From: Symbiodinium natans
Taxonomy: Eukaryota; Sar; Dinophyceae; Suessiales; Symbiodiniaceae
Direction: 5' to 3'
Length of the DNA stretch: 62,500 nucleotides
Assembly: GCA_905221605.1 (NCBI GenBank)
Contig: CAJNDS010000283.1
Location: 1-62,500 of the forward strand
The translations under genes were made by a program, and so were the position numbers. Within the stretch, counting starts at the first letter, position 1, and the number at the start of each line of letters is the position of its first letter. Shown piece after piece: positions 16,490 through 26,335 of this stretch. Under the pieces are notes generated by a model that ran no database searches, was not told the DNA's origin, and saw nothing but the letters and a program-made list of their open reading frames with translations.

Positions 16490-16611
16490 GCGGCTAAGGA
16501 ATCCCTCCTGGCTGGTGGCGCAGGTGGTCCAGCTCTGCCGCTCCCAGGTGCAGAAGGCCCTGGAGCTCTACCGTGCCGCGTTGAAGGCCGGTCTGCAGCT
16601 GGAGGACCGCA
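16490..16611 (+). CDS. Exon of a PPR-like gene
   Basis: The frame reads SWLVAQVVQLCRSQVQKALE then LYRAALKAGLQLED. The KALELYRxxLKAGLxxxD pattern is that of the second helix and loop of a pentatricopeptide repeat. PPR proteins bind organellar RNA. It is followed by two more compatible islands (16947 and 17581) on the same strand. Confidence 0.6.
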
Positions 16612-16682
16612 GAGACCCTGGTTTAGGGTTTAGGGTTTAGGGTTTAGGGTTTGGGGTTTGGGGTTTGGGGTTTGGGGTTTAG

Positions 16683-16768
16683 GGATTGCTACTAATATTC
16701 CCTTATGGTCCCTTTATAGTTATATTGTAATGAACCCCAACACCCTATTCTGATTATTCAGGCCCCTA
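16683..16768 (+). mobile_element. M2 MITE copy in an intron
   Basis: Has the family core TATTCCCTTATGGTCCCTTT and ends TTCTGATTATTCAGGCCCC. Its 5' inverted repeat is merged with the preceding telomere-like array. It lies between two PPR-like exons. Confidence 0.65.
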
Positions 16769-16946
16769 TATGAAGCTTCCCTTCACTCACCTCAACAAAG
16801 GGCTCCGTAGACCCTGCATGTTAGATACCCCCAAGGTCCTAAGTTCATGCCTCTTGGGGCCTAGGGTTTAGTGTTTAGGGTTTAGTGTTTCGGGTTTAGG
16901 GTTCAGGGTTTAGGGCTCAGGGTTTAGGACACCTCGGCCTGGGCAG

Positions 16947-17051
16947 GAGATGCTGGCCGAGGAGAGCCAGCAGCTTTCCACGAGCCTTGTCACGGCCGCC
17001 ATCCGTGTGGGCCAAGCCGATGATGCCTTGAGCGTCATGAAGGACACTCAG
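16947..17051 (+). CDS. Exon of a PPR-like gene
   Basis: After GGGCAG the frame reads EMLAEESQQLSTSLVTAAIR then VGQADDALSVMKDTQ. This fits PPR spacing (second helix of one repeat, then a full helix pair with G-x-A-DDAL-x-VM). The exon runs straight into TTTAGGG repeats, where the first GT of the repeat (GTTTAGGG) may act as donor. Confidence 0.6.
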
Positions 17052-17120
17052 TTTAGGGTTTAGGGTTTAGGGTTTAGGGCTTAGGGCATAGGGTTTAGGG
17101 TTTAGGCTTAGGGTTTTAGG

Positions 17121-17217
17121 TTGGGATGTTCCCCCTTATACTAACAGTCCTTAGGCGGGATTGCAGTACCCCTACTTTCATCCCTATTAAGGACTTGGTA
17201 GAAGGGGAAACATCCAA
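17121..17217 (+). mobile_element. M1 palindromic MITE copy
   Basis: Starts TTGGGATGTTCCCCCTTATA and ends with the complementary GGGGAAACATCCAA. The interior is also partly palindromic (GGGATT...TCCCTATT). Other copies: 30806-30911, 44339-44442 and 49366-49466. No coding capacity. Confidence 0.75.
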
Positions 17218-17309
17218 AATTTTAGGGGTTTTAGGGTTGAGGGTTCAGGATTTGTGGTCTCCTGACCCCTTTACGCCCTATATAAGCCCTCAACCCCAAC
17301 TCTTCCCCT

Positions 17310-17544
17310 CACACCCCCAAACCCAAAACCCCCAAAACCCCCAAAACCCCCAAAACCCCCAAAACCCCCAAAACCCCCAAAACCCCCAAAACCCCCAAAA
17401 CCCCCCAAAACCCCCCAAAACCCCAAAACCCCCCAAACCCCCAAAACCCCCAAAACCCCCAAAAACCCCCCAAAACCCCAAAACCCCCAAAACCCCCCCC
17501 CCAAAACCCCCCCCCAAAACCCTAAACCCTAAACCCCACAACCC

Positions 17545-17575
<31 letters not shown>

Positions 17576-17580
17576 AAAAA
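17310..17580. repeat. CCCAAAA arrays and C/A homopolymers
   Basis: Tandem CCCCCAAAA/CCCCAAAA units (17310-17505), then CCCTAAA, then a C run of about 25 and an A run (17540-17580). The open frames through it encode only Pro/Asn/Lys repeats and are not genes. Confidence 0.9.
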
Positions 17581-17668
17581 AGCCTCAACTCGTTCCAGGA
17601 TCTGCGCCGCGTGGGACTCACCACCGACCCAGCTCTCCTGGCCTCCGCGACAAAGAAGCTCGGCTGGG
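17581..17668 (+). CDS. Exon of a PPR-like gene
   Basis: The frame reads SLNSFQDLRRVGLTTDPALL then ASATKKLGW, compatible with a helix-loop-helix of PPR type (LRRxGLTTDPALLxSATKK). It lies directly after the homopolymer tract. No stop before the following repeat. Confidence 0.5.
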
Positions 17669-18234
17669 GTTTTAGGGGGTTGAGGGCTTTGAGGGTTTTG
17701 GGGCTTTGGGGTTTTGGGGTTTTGGGGTTTTGGGGTTTAGGGTTTAGGGTTTTAGGGTTTTAGGGTTTAGGGTTTTAGGGTTTTAGGGTTAAGGGTTGAG
17801 GGTTTAGGGTTTAGGGTTTAGGGTTTAGGGTTTAGGGCCTTAGGGCTTTAGGGCTTTAGGGCTGTAGGGCTTTAGGGCTTTAGGGCTGTGAGGGGTCACC
17901 TGAAAAAGCCGCAAGGGCTACAAGTTTGGGGTACCTTTCTCTCCGGTGTTGCTGGCAACGTAGCCCATGAGTTTGGGCGACTGGGCCTGCCAGGTAGAAT
18001 TTGGGGCTTGAGGGGTTTGGGTTTGGGGGTGTATGGGTTTGGGCCCTTTTTGGGGGGGTTGTTGTGATGGTTTGGGGGTTGGGTTTAAGGTCTCAAGGGG
18101 AGGGTTTAGGTTTTAGGCTTTAGGGTTTAGGGTTTAGGGTTAGGGTTTCGGGTCTGGGCGAATCTCGGGGCTTTCGGGGCTTTCGGGGGTTTGGGGGTGT
18201 GGGGGGTTTAGGTGTCTGGGTTTCGTGTCTACAG
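17669..18234. repeat. Long G-rich telomere-like array with spacer
   Basis: TTTTGGGG and TTTAGGG units (17670-17890), unique sequence (17890-18010), then further degenerate arrays to 18220. No frame chosen. Probably an intron of the PPR-like gene. Confidence 0.7.
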
Positions 18235-18341
18235 CATTTAGACCCAAGGCTAAAGCAGACTGAGCTGTCCACCGCAATGGTGTTCCTAAAAAACACGAAG
18301 CCCTACACGGGAAAATCCCGAGGCCTTGCGCCCGAATGCCC
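18235..18341 (+). CDS. Possible exon
   Basis: After CTACAG the frame reads HLDPRLKQTELSTAMVFLKN then TKPYTGKSRGLAPECP and is open up to the CCCTAAA repeat. Family not recognised. Same strand and spacing as the PPR-like exons. Confidence 0.4.
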
Positions 18342-18969
18342 CAAACCCTAAACCCTAAACCCGAAACCCGAAACCCGAAACCCTAAACCCTAAACCCTAA
18401 ACCCTAAACCTTAAACCCTAAACCCTAAACCCCAAACCCTAAACCCTAAACCCCTTAAGCCTTCAACTCCACCCCGGCAACTCGCACCTAAGGCTCTGCA
18501 CTTCGAAGCAGCGGCCAGTCTGTGCTGAGATTTCTTTTACCACTAGTAACAAGGGAGGGTTTGGGGTTTGGGGTTTGGGGTTTGGGGTTTAGGGTTTAGG
18601 GTTTAGGGTTTAGGGTTTAGCGTTCTTGAGGGAGGGGGGTTCATGAGGGTAGGTACCTAGGGAACTTCAGGGAAGCTTCGGGCGCCTTAGGGAGTAGCAG
18701 GGATTTTTCGGGAGCCTTGGGTACCCTTCTGCCTTAAGAACCCTATAACTCTAGTAACGCCCCCTGTAAAAGGTATAAGAGGGATTGTAAAAGGTATTGC
18801 AAAAAAATGCGTGTGTATATATATATATACACACACACACACCTACGTATACACAGACATATACACAAATGCAGTAAAGAAACAAGTAAATAAAGAATAA
18901 ATGAGTAAATACATGAAGAAATAGATAAATAAAGAAACAAACAGATAAGTAAACAACAAAATAAAGTTA

Positions 18970-19001
<32 letters not shown>

Positions 19002-19386
19002 ATATATATATACACATACATATACATTGCGGTGAAAATATCGGCGTGGGGCTCTTTAGGTAAGAGGTTAGGGCTTCGGGGCATTTTCGTGGGGGTCGAA
19101 GTGCCCAGTGCCCCCCGCAGCCCTTAAACCTCTAAACCGCCCCAAGCTCCCAGCCCCACACGCAAAGCCCCTAGAAAATAATTAGGGTTTAGGGTTTAGG
19201 GGTTTAGGGGTTTAGGGGTTTAGGGGTTTAGGGGTTTAGGGGTTTAGGGGTTTTAGGGTTTAGGGGTTTAGGGGTTTAGGGGTCTAGGGGTTTAGGAGTT
19301 TAGGGGCTTAGGGGTTTAGGGGTTTAGGGGGTTAGGGGTTTAGGGGTTTGGGGGTTTAGGGTTTAGGGTTTAGGGTTTAAGCCCAA
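18342..19386. repeat. Telomere arrays, microsatellites and TTTAGGGG octamers
   Basis: CCCTAAA (18345-18455), a unique stretch (18456-18545), TTTGGGG/TTTAGGG (18550-18620), and an A/T-rich microsatellite zone with TA and CA runs and GTAAATAAA-like units (18810-19030). Then comes an octamer array TTTAGGGG (19190-19360). A minus-strand open frame through the A/T-rich part is low-complexity Ile/Tyr and is not supported. Confidence 0.8.
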
Positions 19387-19464
19387 GCCAAAGGCTCTTT
19401 GCCGATTGCCTCTCCATCTACGACTTCGCCTCCCAGGACGAAAAGCTCACCATCCAGGACGACC
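19387..19464 (+). CDS. Possible exon
   Basis: The frame reads RLFADCLSIYDFASQDEKLT then IQDDQT, acidic and helical in character and well distinguished from the flanking repeats. Family uncertain; it could belong to the same PPR-like gene. Confidence 0.45.
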
Positions 19465-20310
19465 AAACCCCTCAACCCCTACAAAGGTTCCCAGGGTTTA
19501 GGGTTTAGGGTTTAGGGTCCAAAAGCCGTAACCCCAAAAACCCTAGTCCCAAAACCCCAAATCCCCCTACAAAAAAAAAGCCTCCCAAATCCCCCCCAAA
19601 ACCCTCCCAAACCCCACCCTGAACTCCAAAGGCCCCCAAACAAACTCCCAAGCCCCTCAAGCCTAACATATTTCTGAGTCGGCCTTGCGTGCACAGGTCA
19701 GGCCTCAAAGCAGCAGGGAGTTTAGTGTTCAGGGATTAGGGTTTAGTTTTTTACGGAGCTTAGGGTTTGCGGTTTAGGGTTTGTCCCCAATGACCTGCAG
19801 TTTTTTTGATACAGTCTCTTTTACGATTTAAGTTTGGTGTTTGAGGAACCTGGGACGATTAAGCTAGTATTTCATTGTGGTGCCACGGGATTCAAAGGCT
19901 TTGTCGCTTGGCGATGCCAGCAGGTGCTACTGTTGCGGCTGCTTCTCTAGCATCGCAAGACTTGCCAGCAATTTGTGGCTTTCACATCCCGAACTGATGC
20001 TTAGAGCCATGTTCTATATTCTGCTCCTTTAATCATACTCTAAAGCCTAAAGCCTAAAGCCTAAAGCCTAAAGCCTAAAGCCTGAAGCCTGAAGCCTGAA
20101 GCCTAAACCCCAAACCCTAAACCCCAAACCCTAAACCCTAAACCCTAGACCCTAAACCCCAGGCCCCAAATCCTGGTAGAGTTGGGTTTGCGTTATTCAG
20201 ACTGGGACAAGCGGGCTCTTCGCAACTGCACTTGCAAGCATCAGAGTCTAGGGTTTAGGGTTTAGGGTTTAGGGTTTAGGGTTTAGGGTTTAGGGTTTAG
20301 GGTTTAGGGT
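19465..20310. other. Spacer: repeats and unassigned unique sequence
   Basis: Telomere-like units at 19495-19520, C/A-rich degenerate repeat to 19650, then unique sequence 19790-20035 without a supportable frame. After that come AAGCCTA/CCCTAAA units (20040-20170), a short open island near 20200-20250 with two competing frames, and TTTAGGG (20250-20310). Confidence 0.5.
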
Positions 20311-20379
20311 GCCACACCAGCAGCACGAGCAGGCATGTTAGAGGAACAACTCCGCCTCCGCTACAGTCACGAAGCCCTA
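20311..20379 (+). CDS. Possible short exon
   Basis: The frame ATPAARAGMLEEQLRLRYSH is protein-like and bounded by TTTAGGG on the left and C/A-rich repeat on the right. Weak support from composition only. Confidence 0.3.
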
Positions 20380-21638
20380 ACCCCAAGACAAGCCCTAAGC
20401 AAACCTCCAAACCCTAAACCCTAAATTTTAAAGCCTAAACCCTAAACCCTAAATCCTAAACCCTAAACCCTAAACCCTAAACTCTAAACCCTAAACCCTC
20501 AACCCTAAACCCTAAACCCTAATTTATATCAGGACGTGAGCCTCCCCAAATGGAAGGATTCCCTTATACTAAGGACCCCAATAAGGTACCCCGTAATATT
20601 CGGAAACCCCCAACACCCAAAACCCTAACCCCCTAAAGCCTAAAGCCTACAGCCTAAACCCTAAACCCTAAACCCCTAACCCCCTAAACCCTAAACCCTA
20701 AGCCCCTACAAAAAGTTGGCAGGACAAGAGTGTCTGGAGCTGCCTCCTCTTCTGCGCGGTGGAGACGAAAGGCGAGCCAGGGTGTGGAGAGTTGAGGGGT
20801 CGGAATATTTACTAATGCTAGGTAGGCCCTTGGGACATTTCATATTTTCGCTTGTTGGGTTTAAGAGGATCATATTCAGGAATGTTTTTCAAAGGGTTTT
20901 AAGGGCCATCCTAGAATGGTATTCCCTTATATGGTGATCTTCCTTTCACCCTAGGCGCGGATTGACCCTCGGAAGCCGTGAGTTGAGTTGAGTTGAGGTA
21001 TTCCCTATATGGTCCCAAAACGCACACAAAAGCAACCCCTCTAAAGCCCTATTCGAACCATGAAGGCCGCTAGATTGTTAGGTTTTGAGGGGCTTGGGCT
21101 TAGAGAGGGGGTGCCCTTTAAATGCTCGACACCCCCGCGCAGCAAGCAAAGAAGCAGGTAGCATTGGACTGCTAGGCCCTCCTTAAAACCACCCTCCCAA
21201 ACCATAAGCCCCAAACCCTAAACCCTAAACCCTAAACCCTAAACCCTAAACCCTAAACCCTAAACCCTAAACCCTAAACCCTAAACCCTAAACCCTAAAC
21301 CCTAAGCCCTAAGCCCTAAGCCCTAAACCCTAAACCCTAAACCCTAAACCCTAAACCCTAACCTTAAACCCTAAACCCTAAACCCTAAACCCTAAACCCT
21401 AAACCCTAAACCCTAAACCCTAAACCCTAAACCCTAAACCCTAAACCCTAAACCCTAAACCCTAAACCCTAAACCCTAAACCCTAAACCCTAACCCTAAA
21501 CCTAAACCCTAAACCCTAGACCCTAGACCCGAAACCCTAAACCCAAAATCCTAAACCCTAGGCCCTAAACCCTAAAGCCCAAAGCCTAAAGCCTAAAGCC
21601 TAGACCTTAAACCCTAAACCCTCCCCGTCCCCTCCCCC
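20380..21638. repeat. CCCTAAA arrays and M2-like fragments
   Basis: CCCTAAA units (20400-20525 and 20640-20705), then a region 20716-21150 with M2-like ends (AGGGGTCGGAATATTTACTA at about 20796) and other repeat fragments. An almost pure CCCTAAA array follows (21205-21600), one of the longest in the window. No gene called. Confidence 0.75.
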
Positions 21639-21746
21639 GAAACGCACGTCACGGGAGGCTACGGACGCTGTGCCTTCTTCTTTGAGCGGCTCAAGGCTTA
21701 CGGGGCGCCGTCTCCGAAGGACTTTGGCCACCCGGACAAAGTCTAG
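21639..21746 (+). CDS. C-terminal exon with stop codon
   Basis: The frame reads ETHVTGGYGRCAFFFERLKA then YGAPSPKDFGHPDKV, ending TAG at 21744-21746. Strongly protein-like, with an aromatic helix and charged tail. As the PPR-like exons of 16.5-19.5 kb lie upstream on the same strand, this may be the end of that gene. A new ATG-containing PPR exon follows at 22208. Confidence 0.5.
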   Translation, partial: ETHVTGGYGRCAFFFERLKAYGAPSPKDFGHPDKV

Positions 21747-21840
21747 GAGAAGCTGGGGTGTTGGTTGATTTAGTTTGGGTTGCATTTAAGGCACTTACTT
21801 TGGGATACCCTACTACATATGGATAAACAACACACACATG

Positions 21841-21876
<36 letters not shown>

Positions 21877-22207
21877 CACTTATAGGTACATATTAGGTCG
21901 CATTGCTTCCTGATGCTAAGAACTTAGTTCAAGTTCCTTAGCAACCCAGTTCAGCGCTTGAGGTCAGCTTAGGAGGCGGCTCCACGTTTCGCAGAATTTG
22001 CCTGGGGTAGGGAATGTGGTAAGATGTGCTTTTTTTCTGGGGGGTTTAGGGTTTAGGTTTAGGGTTTAGGTTTAGGGTTTAGGGTTTAGGGTTTAGGGTT
22101 TAGGGTTTAGGGTTTAGGGTTTAGGGTTTAGGGTTTAGGGTTTAGGGTTTAGGTTTAGGGTTTAGGGTTATACCCCAAACCTGAACCCTAAACTGCTACA
22201 AGGTAAC
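21747..22207. repeat. Microsatellite and TTTAGGG array
   Basis: Unique sequence with a TA dinucleotide run (21841-21872), then a TTTAGGG array (22045-22170) with occasional TTAGGG-length units. Probably intergenic between the exon ending at 21746 and the one starting at 22208. Confidence 0.7.
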
Positions 22208-22300
22208 ATGGTCCGCTTTGCCTCCAGCACCAGCAACTGGCGACTGGCCCTAAGCCTCATCGACGAGATGCACAAGGCAGTCCCAGCAAACGCCCTTCAA
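22208..22300 (+). CDS. PPR gene exon with possible start codon
   Basis: ATG at 22208 opens MVRFASSTSNWRLALSLIDE then MHKAVPANALQ. The W-x2-AL-x-L-x2-EM-x3 pattern is typical for the first PPR motif of algal and plant proteins. The island is bounded by TTTAGGG repeats. The ATG could be internal if an upstream exon exists. Confidence 0.6.
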
Positions 22301-22340
22301 AACCCTCTGATATTTGGGGTTTTAGGGTTTAGGGTTTAGG

Positions 22341-22433
22341 GTTCGAATTATTTACTAATAATGTTCCCCTGTGGTCCCTTTTCTCATTATACTACCATAA
22401 CCCCCAAAACCCTTTTCGAATTATTGAGGCCCC
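22341..22433 (+). mobile_element. M2 MITE copy in a PPR intron
   Basis: Starts GTTCGAATTATTTACTAATA, has the ATGTTCCCCTGTGGTCCC core and ends TTCGAATTATTGAGGCCCCC, giving clear terminal inverted repeats (CGAATTATT at both ends). Confidence 0.7.
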
Positions 22434-22559
22434 CCATAGACCCTAACAGCGCTATGAGCCTTGCAAGCCCTCTAAGCCTGATAAACCCTATATAATCAGA
22501 TCGGCCCTATAGACCCTATAAGCCTCCCCTGTACACCCTGTAAATCGCATAAACGCTAA

Positions 22560-22800
22560 GGCTAAACCCTGAACCCTGAACCCTAAACCCTAAAACCTAA
22601 ACCCTAAACCCTAAACCCCAAACAACAAACCCTAAACCCCAAACCCCAAACCCCAAACCCCAAACCCCAAACCCCAAACCCCAAACCCTAAACCCTAAAC
22701 CCTAAACCCTAAACCACAAACCCTAAACCCTAAACCCTAAACCCTAAACCCTAAACCCTAAACCGTAAACCCTAAACCCTAAACCCTAAACCCTTAAACC
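22560..22800. repeat. CCCTAAA/CCCCAAA array in an intron
   Basis: Contains a homogeneous CCCCAAA sub-array (22625-22690) between normal CCCTAAA units, another case of a variant spread as a block. Confidence 0.9.
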
Positions 22801-22817
22801 TCCTTAAGCAATTGCAG

Positions 22818-22857
22818 GCCAAGGTCGAGGTGGACAGCGTTGTGTACAACACCGCGG
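22818..22857 (+). CDS. PPR gene exon
   Basis: After ATTGCAG the frame reads AKVEVDSVVYNTAG. V-D-S-V-V-Y-NT is the canonical first helix of a PPR motif (D-x-x-x-YN-x-L). The 3' limit is uncertain. Confidence 0.6.
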
Positions 22858-23021
22858 GGTCCCCTAGTGATCTTCCGCCGCTGAGGCCACACATGCCAGG
22901 GTTTAGGGTTTAGGGTTTAGGCTTTAGGGTTTAGGGTTTAGGGTTTAGGGTTTAGGGTTTAGGGGCCGAAGCCCTACATTACCAAACCCTAAACCCGATT
23001 CGGAATTATTTAGGCCCCTAC

Positions 23022-23090
23022 GGCGGGCGTTCGCGACGCGTTCGCTCAGGTCTTGGCCGCTTGCGTCAGCGCCGAGCAGCTCGACAAGGC
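23022..23090 (+). CDS. PPR gene exon
   Basis: The frame reads GVRDAFAQVLAACVSAEQLD then KA, ending AGGCAG before GTCCAG. It fits the helix pair F-x-x-VL-x-ACV-x-x-x-x-L-x-KA of PPR proteins. Confidence 0.6.
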
Positions 23091-23216
23091 AGGTCCAGCT
23101 CTCTCTCTTTTGCTGTTTTTGAGGTTTGGGGTTTAGGGTTTAGGGTTTAGGGTTTAGGGGTAGGGTTTAGGGTTTAAAGCCCACTTTGCGGAAGTCCGGC
23201 TGTACATGGGTGACAG

Positions 23217-23293
23217 GCGCGGCAGCTTTTGGACGACATGGTCGCCGCCGGAGGTGTAACCGATGTCATCACGTACAACACGCTGGCCAAGGC
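23217..23293 (+). CDS. PPR gene exon
   Basis: After GTGACAG the frame reads ARQLLDDMVAAGGVTDVITY then NTLAKA. This is the second helix (A-x-x-LLDDM) and loop of one PPR, followed by the first helix (DVITYNTL) of the next. Strong family match. Confidence 0.75.
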
Positions 23294-23582
23294 ACGAGAA
23301 AGGGGTCCATGGTTGAGGGGTTTATCTAGGTTGGTTTTTGGGCCTCTTTTTTTTTTTTTTTTGCCCTATTTGGGTTTATAAAGGACCCTCTATATAAATA
23401 TTTCTCAGAGGGTTTAAAGGCCAGTTATCCTACATTCCATCCACAACCCAGGGGCCTCGAAGCAGAGCAGAATCCTCTCTGAAAGATTCTGAAAGGCTCC
23501 CCCTCCAAAACAGGTTTAGGGTTTAGGGTTTAGGGTTTAGGGCTTAGGGGCCCGAAACAGACAACCCCCAAGTGGTCCTCAG

Positions 23583-23711
23583 GGCTATGCCAAAGCCGGG
23601 TGCATGGACACCTGCTTCGAGCTGTACAAGCTCATGCGCTCACGCGGCCTGACACCGTCGCAAGTCACCTACGGCATTTTGCTGGATGGCTTCATCAACG
23701 ACAACGAGGCC
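23583..23711 (+). CDS. PPR gene exon
   Basis: After CCTCAG the frame reads GYAKAGCMDTCFELYKLMRS then RGLTPSQVTYGILLDGFIND. It holds one complete repeat boundary with the YAKAG and LT-P-x-x-VTYGILLDGF signatures. One of the clearest PPR exons in the window. The donor is not obvious. Confidence 0.8.
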
Positions 23712-24204
23712 CGGGCCGATTCTTTTAAACATAAGCAACCCTGACCCGAATTTTTCTTGTTCATAGCCCACCCCCCCCCCGCCAACAAAAAAAGAACTTT
23801 CAGGACTTTTATGGGGTACCAGGTACCGAATTCCCTAGTGCTCTATCTATCAAGAGCCAGCAAGTAAAGAGCCAGCAAGTAAATCATGGCGACGCAGGCC
23901 CAGGAATGCTGTCAAGATTTTCCAGGACACATGTTCAAACACTCTAGGGTTTAGGGTGTAACAAAACACTCCGAAGCAAATCCCCCCCAGCAACACAAGA
24001 ACAACTAGGAACCATCAGTTAAAGCAAGATCAATAAAGTCGCTCAGGCCGCAGTGATTCGGTTACGAACATCTCTCGGAATTCATGAGTGAGGCTTCAGA
24101 GAATTTAGGGTTTAGGGTTTAGGGTTTAGGGTTTAGGGTTTAGGAAGCTTTCTCTGGGACTCGCCCGGCGGGCTTCCAGGTTTTTTTGGTACTCCCCCTG
24201 CCAG

Positions 24205-24264
24205 GTCGAAAAGGCCGTGGAGATCTTCGAAACGATGCGCACTGAAGGGTGCCAAATGAATACG
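24205..24264 (+). CDS. PPR gene exon
   Basis: After CTGCCAG the frame reads VEKAVEIFETMRTEGCQMNT, followed by a GT donor at 24265. It is the second helix of a PPR (KAVEIFETM) plus the loop to the next repeat. Confidence 0.75.
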
Positions 24265-24371
24265 GTGCCTCGTCAGACCCTATGCCAAGGGCGGGCCAAG
24301 AAGCCCTGAAACCTTCATCGACAAGAGAGCTGCTTTGGGGGTTTCAGGGCCTTAGGGGCTCACGAAGTCAG

Positions 24372-24467
24372 TGCAAGGTGCTCTACACAACTTTGATCAA
24401 GGGCTTCGCTCGTGCTGGGCAAGTGGATCAAGCAGTCAAGATATACGAAGAGATGCAGAAGGCCGGT
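24372..24467 (+). CDS. PPR gene exon
   Basis: After a GTCAG acceptor the frame reads CKVLYTTLIKGFARAGQVDQ then AVKIYEEMQKAGG, followed by GTCTCT. This is a nearly complete PPR motif (VLYTTLIKGFARAG...AVKIYEEM) in textbook form. Confidence 0.85.
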
Positions 24468-24761
24468 GGTCTCTATGTGCGCTTGAAGAGTTCAGGATAA
24501 GGGTGCCCCCCCCCCACACCCCAATCTTGGAAGAACCCCTTGTCATGTTCCTTCACGCGAGCCCTGACTAGTACAGGAGGTTGAGGGTTTAGGGCTGGGC
24601 ATTGCTACTTGGGGACAATTTGCAGAGGAGAAACATCCGAAGCTCCCCCCTTAACGATACCAAGCAGGGTTTAGGTGCGGAGGGTGTTGGGGGGGCCTTC
24701 CAGCCCTCAACCCTCAATCCTCAACCCTAAACCCCCAAACCCTCAACCCTCAACTTCACAG

Positions 24762-24828
24762 GAGAGATCCATGCAACCAGACGTGATCACGTTCTCCATC
24801 CTCATCAAAGCAAACTGCGATGTGGGCA
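24762..24828 (+). CDS. PPR gene exon
   Basis: After CTTCACAG the frame reads ERSMQPDVITFSILIKANCD then VG. P-DVITFSILIKA is the first helix of a PPR motif. Confidence 0.75.
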
Positions 24829-25037
24829 GGCCGGGGCTCGACCGGGGGAGAGGGGGGGAGTTAGGGAAGTTGAAAGAGTTTAGGGTTTAGGGTTAAGGGT
24901 TTTGGGTTTTGGGTTTTGCGTTTAGGGTTTAGGGTTTAGGGTTCAGGGCTCTACACGGCCACAGCAAATTCTGCCAAACCCTGCAGCAGTTGTCAAAAGC
25001 GCACGACGCCGCTTCGGTAAACCACGCATGTAAGCCC

Positions 25038-25108
25038 TTCATGGAGGTTCATGGGTACTTATATCCCCAGTTATAATCGGGGTCTTAGCGGGCTCATCAG
25101 TGCCCCCC
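25038..25108 (+). mobile_element. M3 foldback element, partial copy without telomere cargo
   Basis: Reads CATGGAGGTTCATGGGTACT, then TATATCCCCAGTTATAATCG and a GGGCTCATCAGTGC end. Compared with the copies at 2024, 5916 and 34510 it lacks the internal telomere array, so it may be a deletion or the ancestral form. Confidence 0.5.
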
Positions 25109-25320
25109 CCCTCCCACCCCTCCCCCCCCCCCTCCCCCCTTCCCCCCCCCCCACCAAAAAAATATCCCGAACCCCAACACCCCCCCGCCTTCCCCCCCCC
25201 CCCCCCCCCCCCACCAAAAAAATATCCCTAACCCAACACCCCCCCCCCCCCCCCGCCCCCCCCAAAAAAAACCAACAAGAAAAAACCAAAAAGCCTTAAA
25301 AGCCCTACTTGGCTCCGAGG
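25109..25320. repeat. C-rich low-complexity tract
   Basis: Runs of C interrupted by CACCAAAAAAATATCCC units, repeated twice (about 25155 and 25213). Open frames here are Pro/Lys repeats only. Confidence 0.85.
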
Positions 25321-25391
25321 TTGGAGGAGGCCCTGAAGATGCTCTTGGCCATGAAGGAGGCCGGGCTCAAGCCCGACGAGGCGCGCACTCG
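25321..25391 (+). CDS. PPR gene exon
   Basis: The frame reads LEEALKMLLAMKEAGLKPDE then ARTR: the second helix (EEALKMLLAMKEAGLKPDE) of a canonical PPR motif. It follows a CCGAG acceptor-like site and ends before GGTGGG. Confidence 0.75.
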
Positions 25392-25417
25392 GTGGGTTTT
25401 TGTCTTTGTTTTAGGTT

Positions 25418-25665
25418 GCAGGGTTGAGGGTTCACAGGGGTTGAGGGGTTGAGGGGTTGAGGGGTTGAGGGTTTACGGGGTTGAGGGTTCAGAGGGTTGA
25501 GGGTTTACAGGGTTGAGGGTTTACAGGGTTGAGGGGTTGAGGGGTTGAGGGGTTGAGGGGTTGAGGGGTTGAGGGGTTGAGGGGTTGAGGGGTTGAGGGG
25601 TTGAGGGGTTGAGGGGTTGAGGGTTGAGGGGTGGGTTGAGGGGTTGAGGGGTTGAGGGGAGGTGT
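25418..25665. repeat. TTGAGGGG minisatellite
   Basis: About 25 units of TTGAGGGG, a variant of the TTTAGGGG octamer with T to G. It includes some longer units with ACAGGG. Very homogeneous between 25520 and 25625. It lies in a PPR intron. Confidence 0.9.
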
Positions 25666-26028
25666 GGCAGTGTGGGAGTGTGGGAGTGTGCGAGTGTGCG
25701 AGTGTGGGAGGGGTCGGGTTAGGAGACGCGGCTTTTGGGGGGAGGAGGGCATGGTTTCGAAAGTGTTCGGGGGTTTGGGGCAATTAAGGGTTTTGAAGGG
25801 ATTGAGGGCTTTAGAGGTTGTAGGGCTTTTGGGGGTGTAGGGCTTTAGGGGCTGAGGGGGTCAAGAGTTTGAGCGCCGGAGTTTCAGATAGGGTTTGGGA
25901 TTTGAGGGTTTGAGGCTACAAGCACCTACAAACCCTAACCCCAACTCCCTAAACCCAACACCCTGAACCCTAAGTCCTAAACCCCAAAACCCTAAACCCT
26001 AGACCCTAAGCAGAAATCCTAAACGCAG
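25666..26028. other. Intron remainder, no gene seen
   Basis: G-rich degenerate sequence including GGGAGTGTGCGAGTGTG repeats, then C/A-rich telomere-like units to the acceptor AAACGCAG at 26021-26028. Confidence 0.5.
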
Positions 26029-26088
26029 GTGGTCTTCAACAACCTCCTCGGCGGCTGCATCAACGATTGCAAGATCGACCTTGCCAAG
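26029..26088 (+). CDS. PPR gene exon
   Basis: The frame reads VVFNNLLGGCINDCKIDLAK between AAACGCAG and GTGGGG. VVFNNLLGGCI is the first helix of a PPR motif and ND-x-KIDLAK the start of the second. Both splice sites are visible. Confidence 0.8.
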
Positions 26089-26335
26089 GTGGGGTTTGGG
26101 GTCTAGGGTCTGGGGTTTGGGGTTTGGGGTCTGGGGTTTAGGGTTGGGAATTTAGGGGTTTAGGGATTAGGGTTTCAGCGTTTAGGAGCTCATGGTTGAA
26201 CATTTCGACTTTTGTGGGCGTGTCCTTTTGTGGGGAATGCGGTATTTCCTGATTGTTGGAGGTCTGGGGCAATGGAATCCCCAATGACACCTTCGTGTAG
26301 AGCACTCACCTGGGCAAGAAGCACTCCAGATTCTC

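Noticed and set aside
17126-17683. A 185-codon Pro/Asn/Lys-rich protein gene
   Set aside because: The frame runs through CCCAAAA tandem repeats and homopolymers. The opposite strand is equally open and encodes Gly/Phe repeats.
20716-20937. A 73-codon gene
   Set aside because: The sequence contains M2-like ends and other repeat fragments, so the frame is more likely part of a degraded mobile element.
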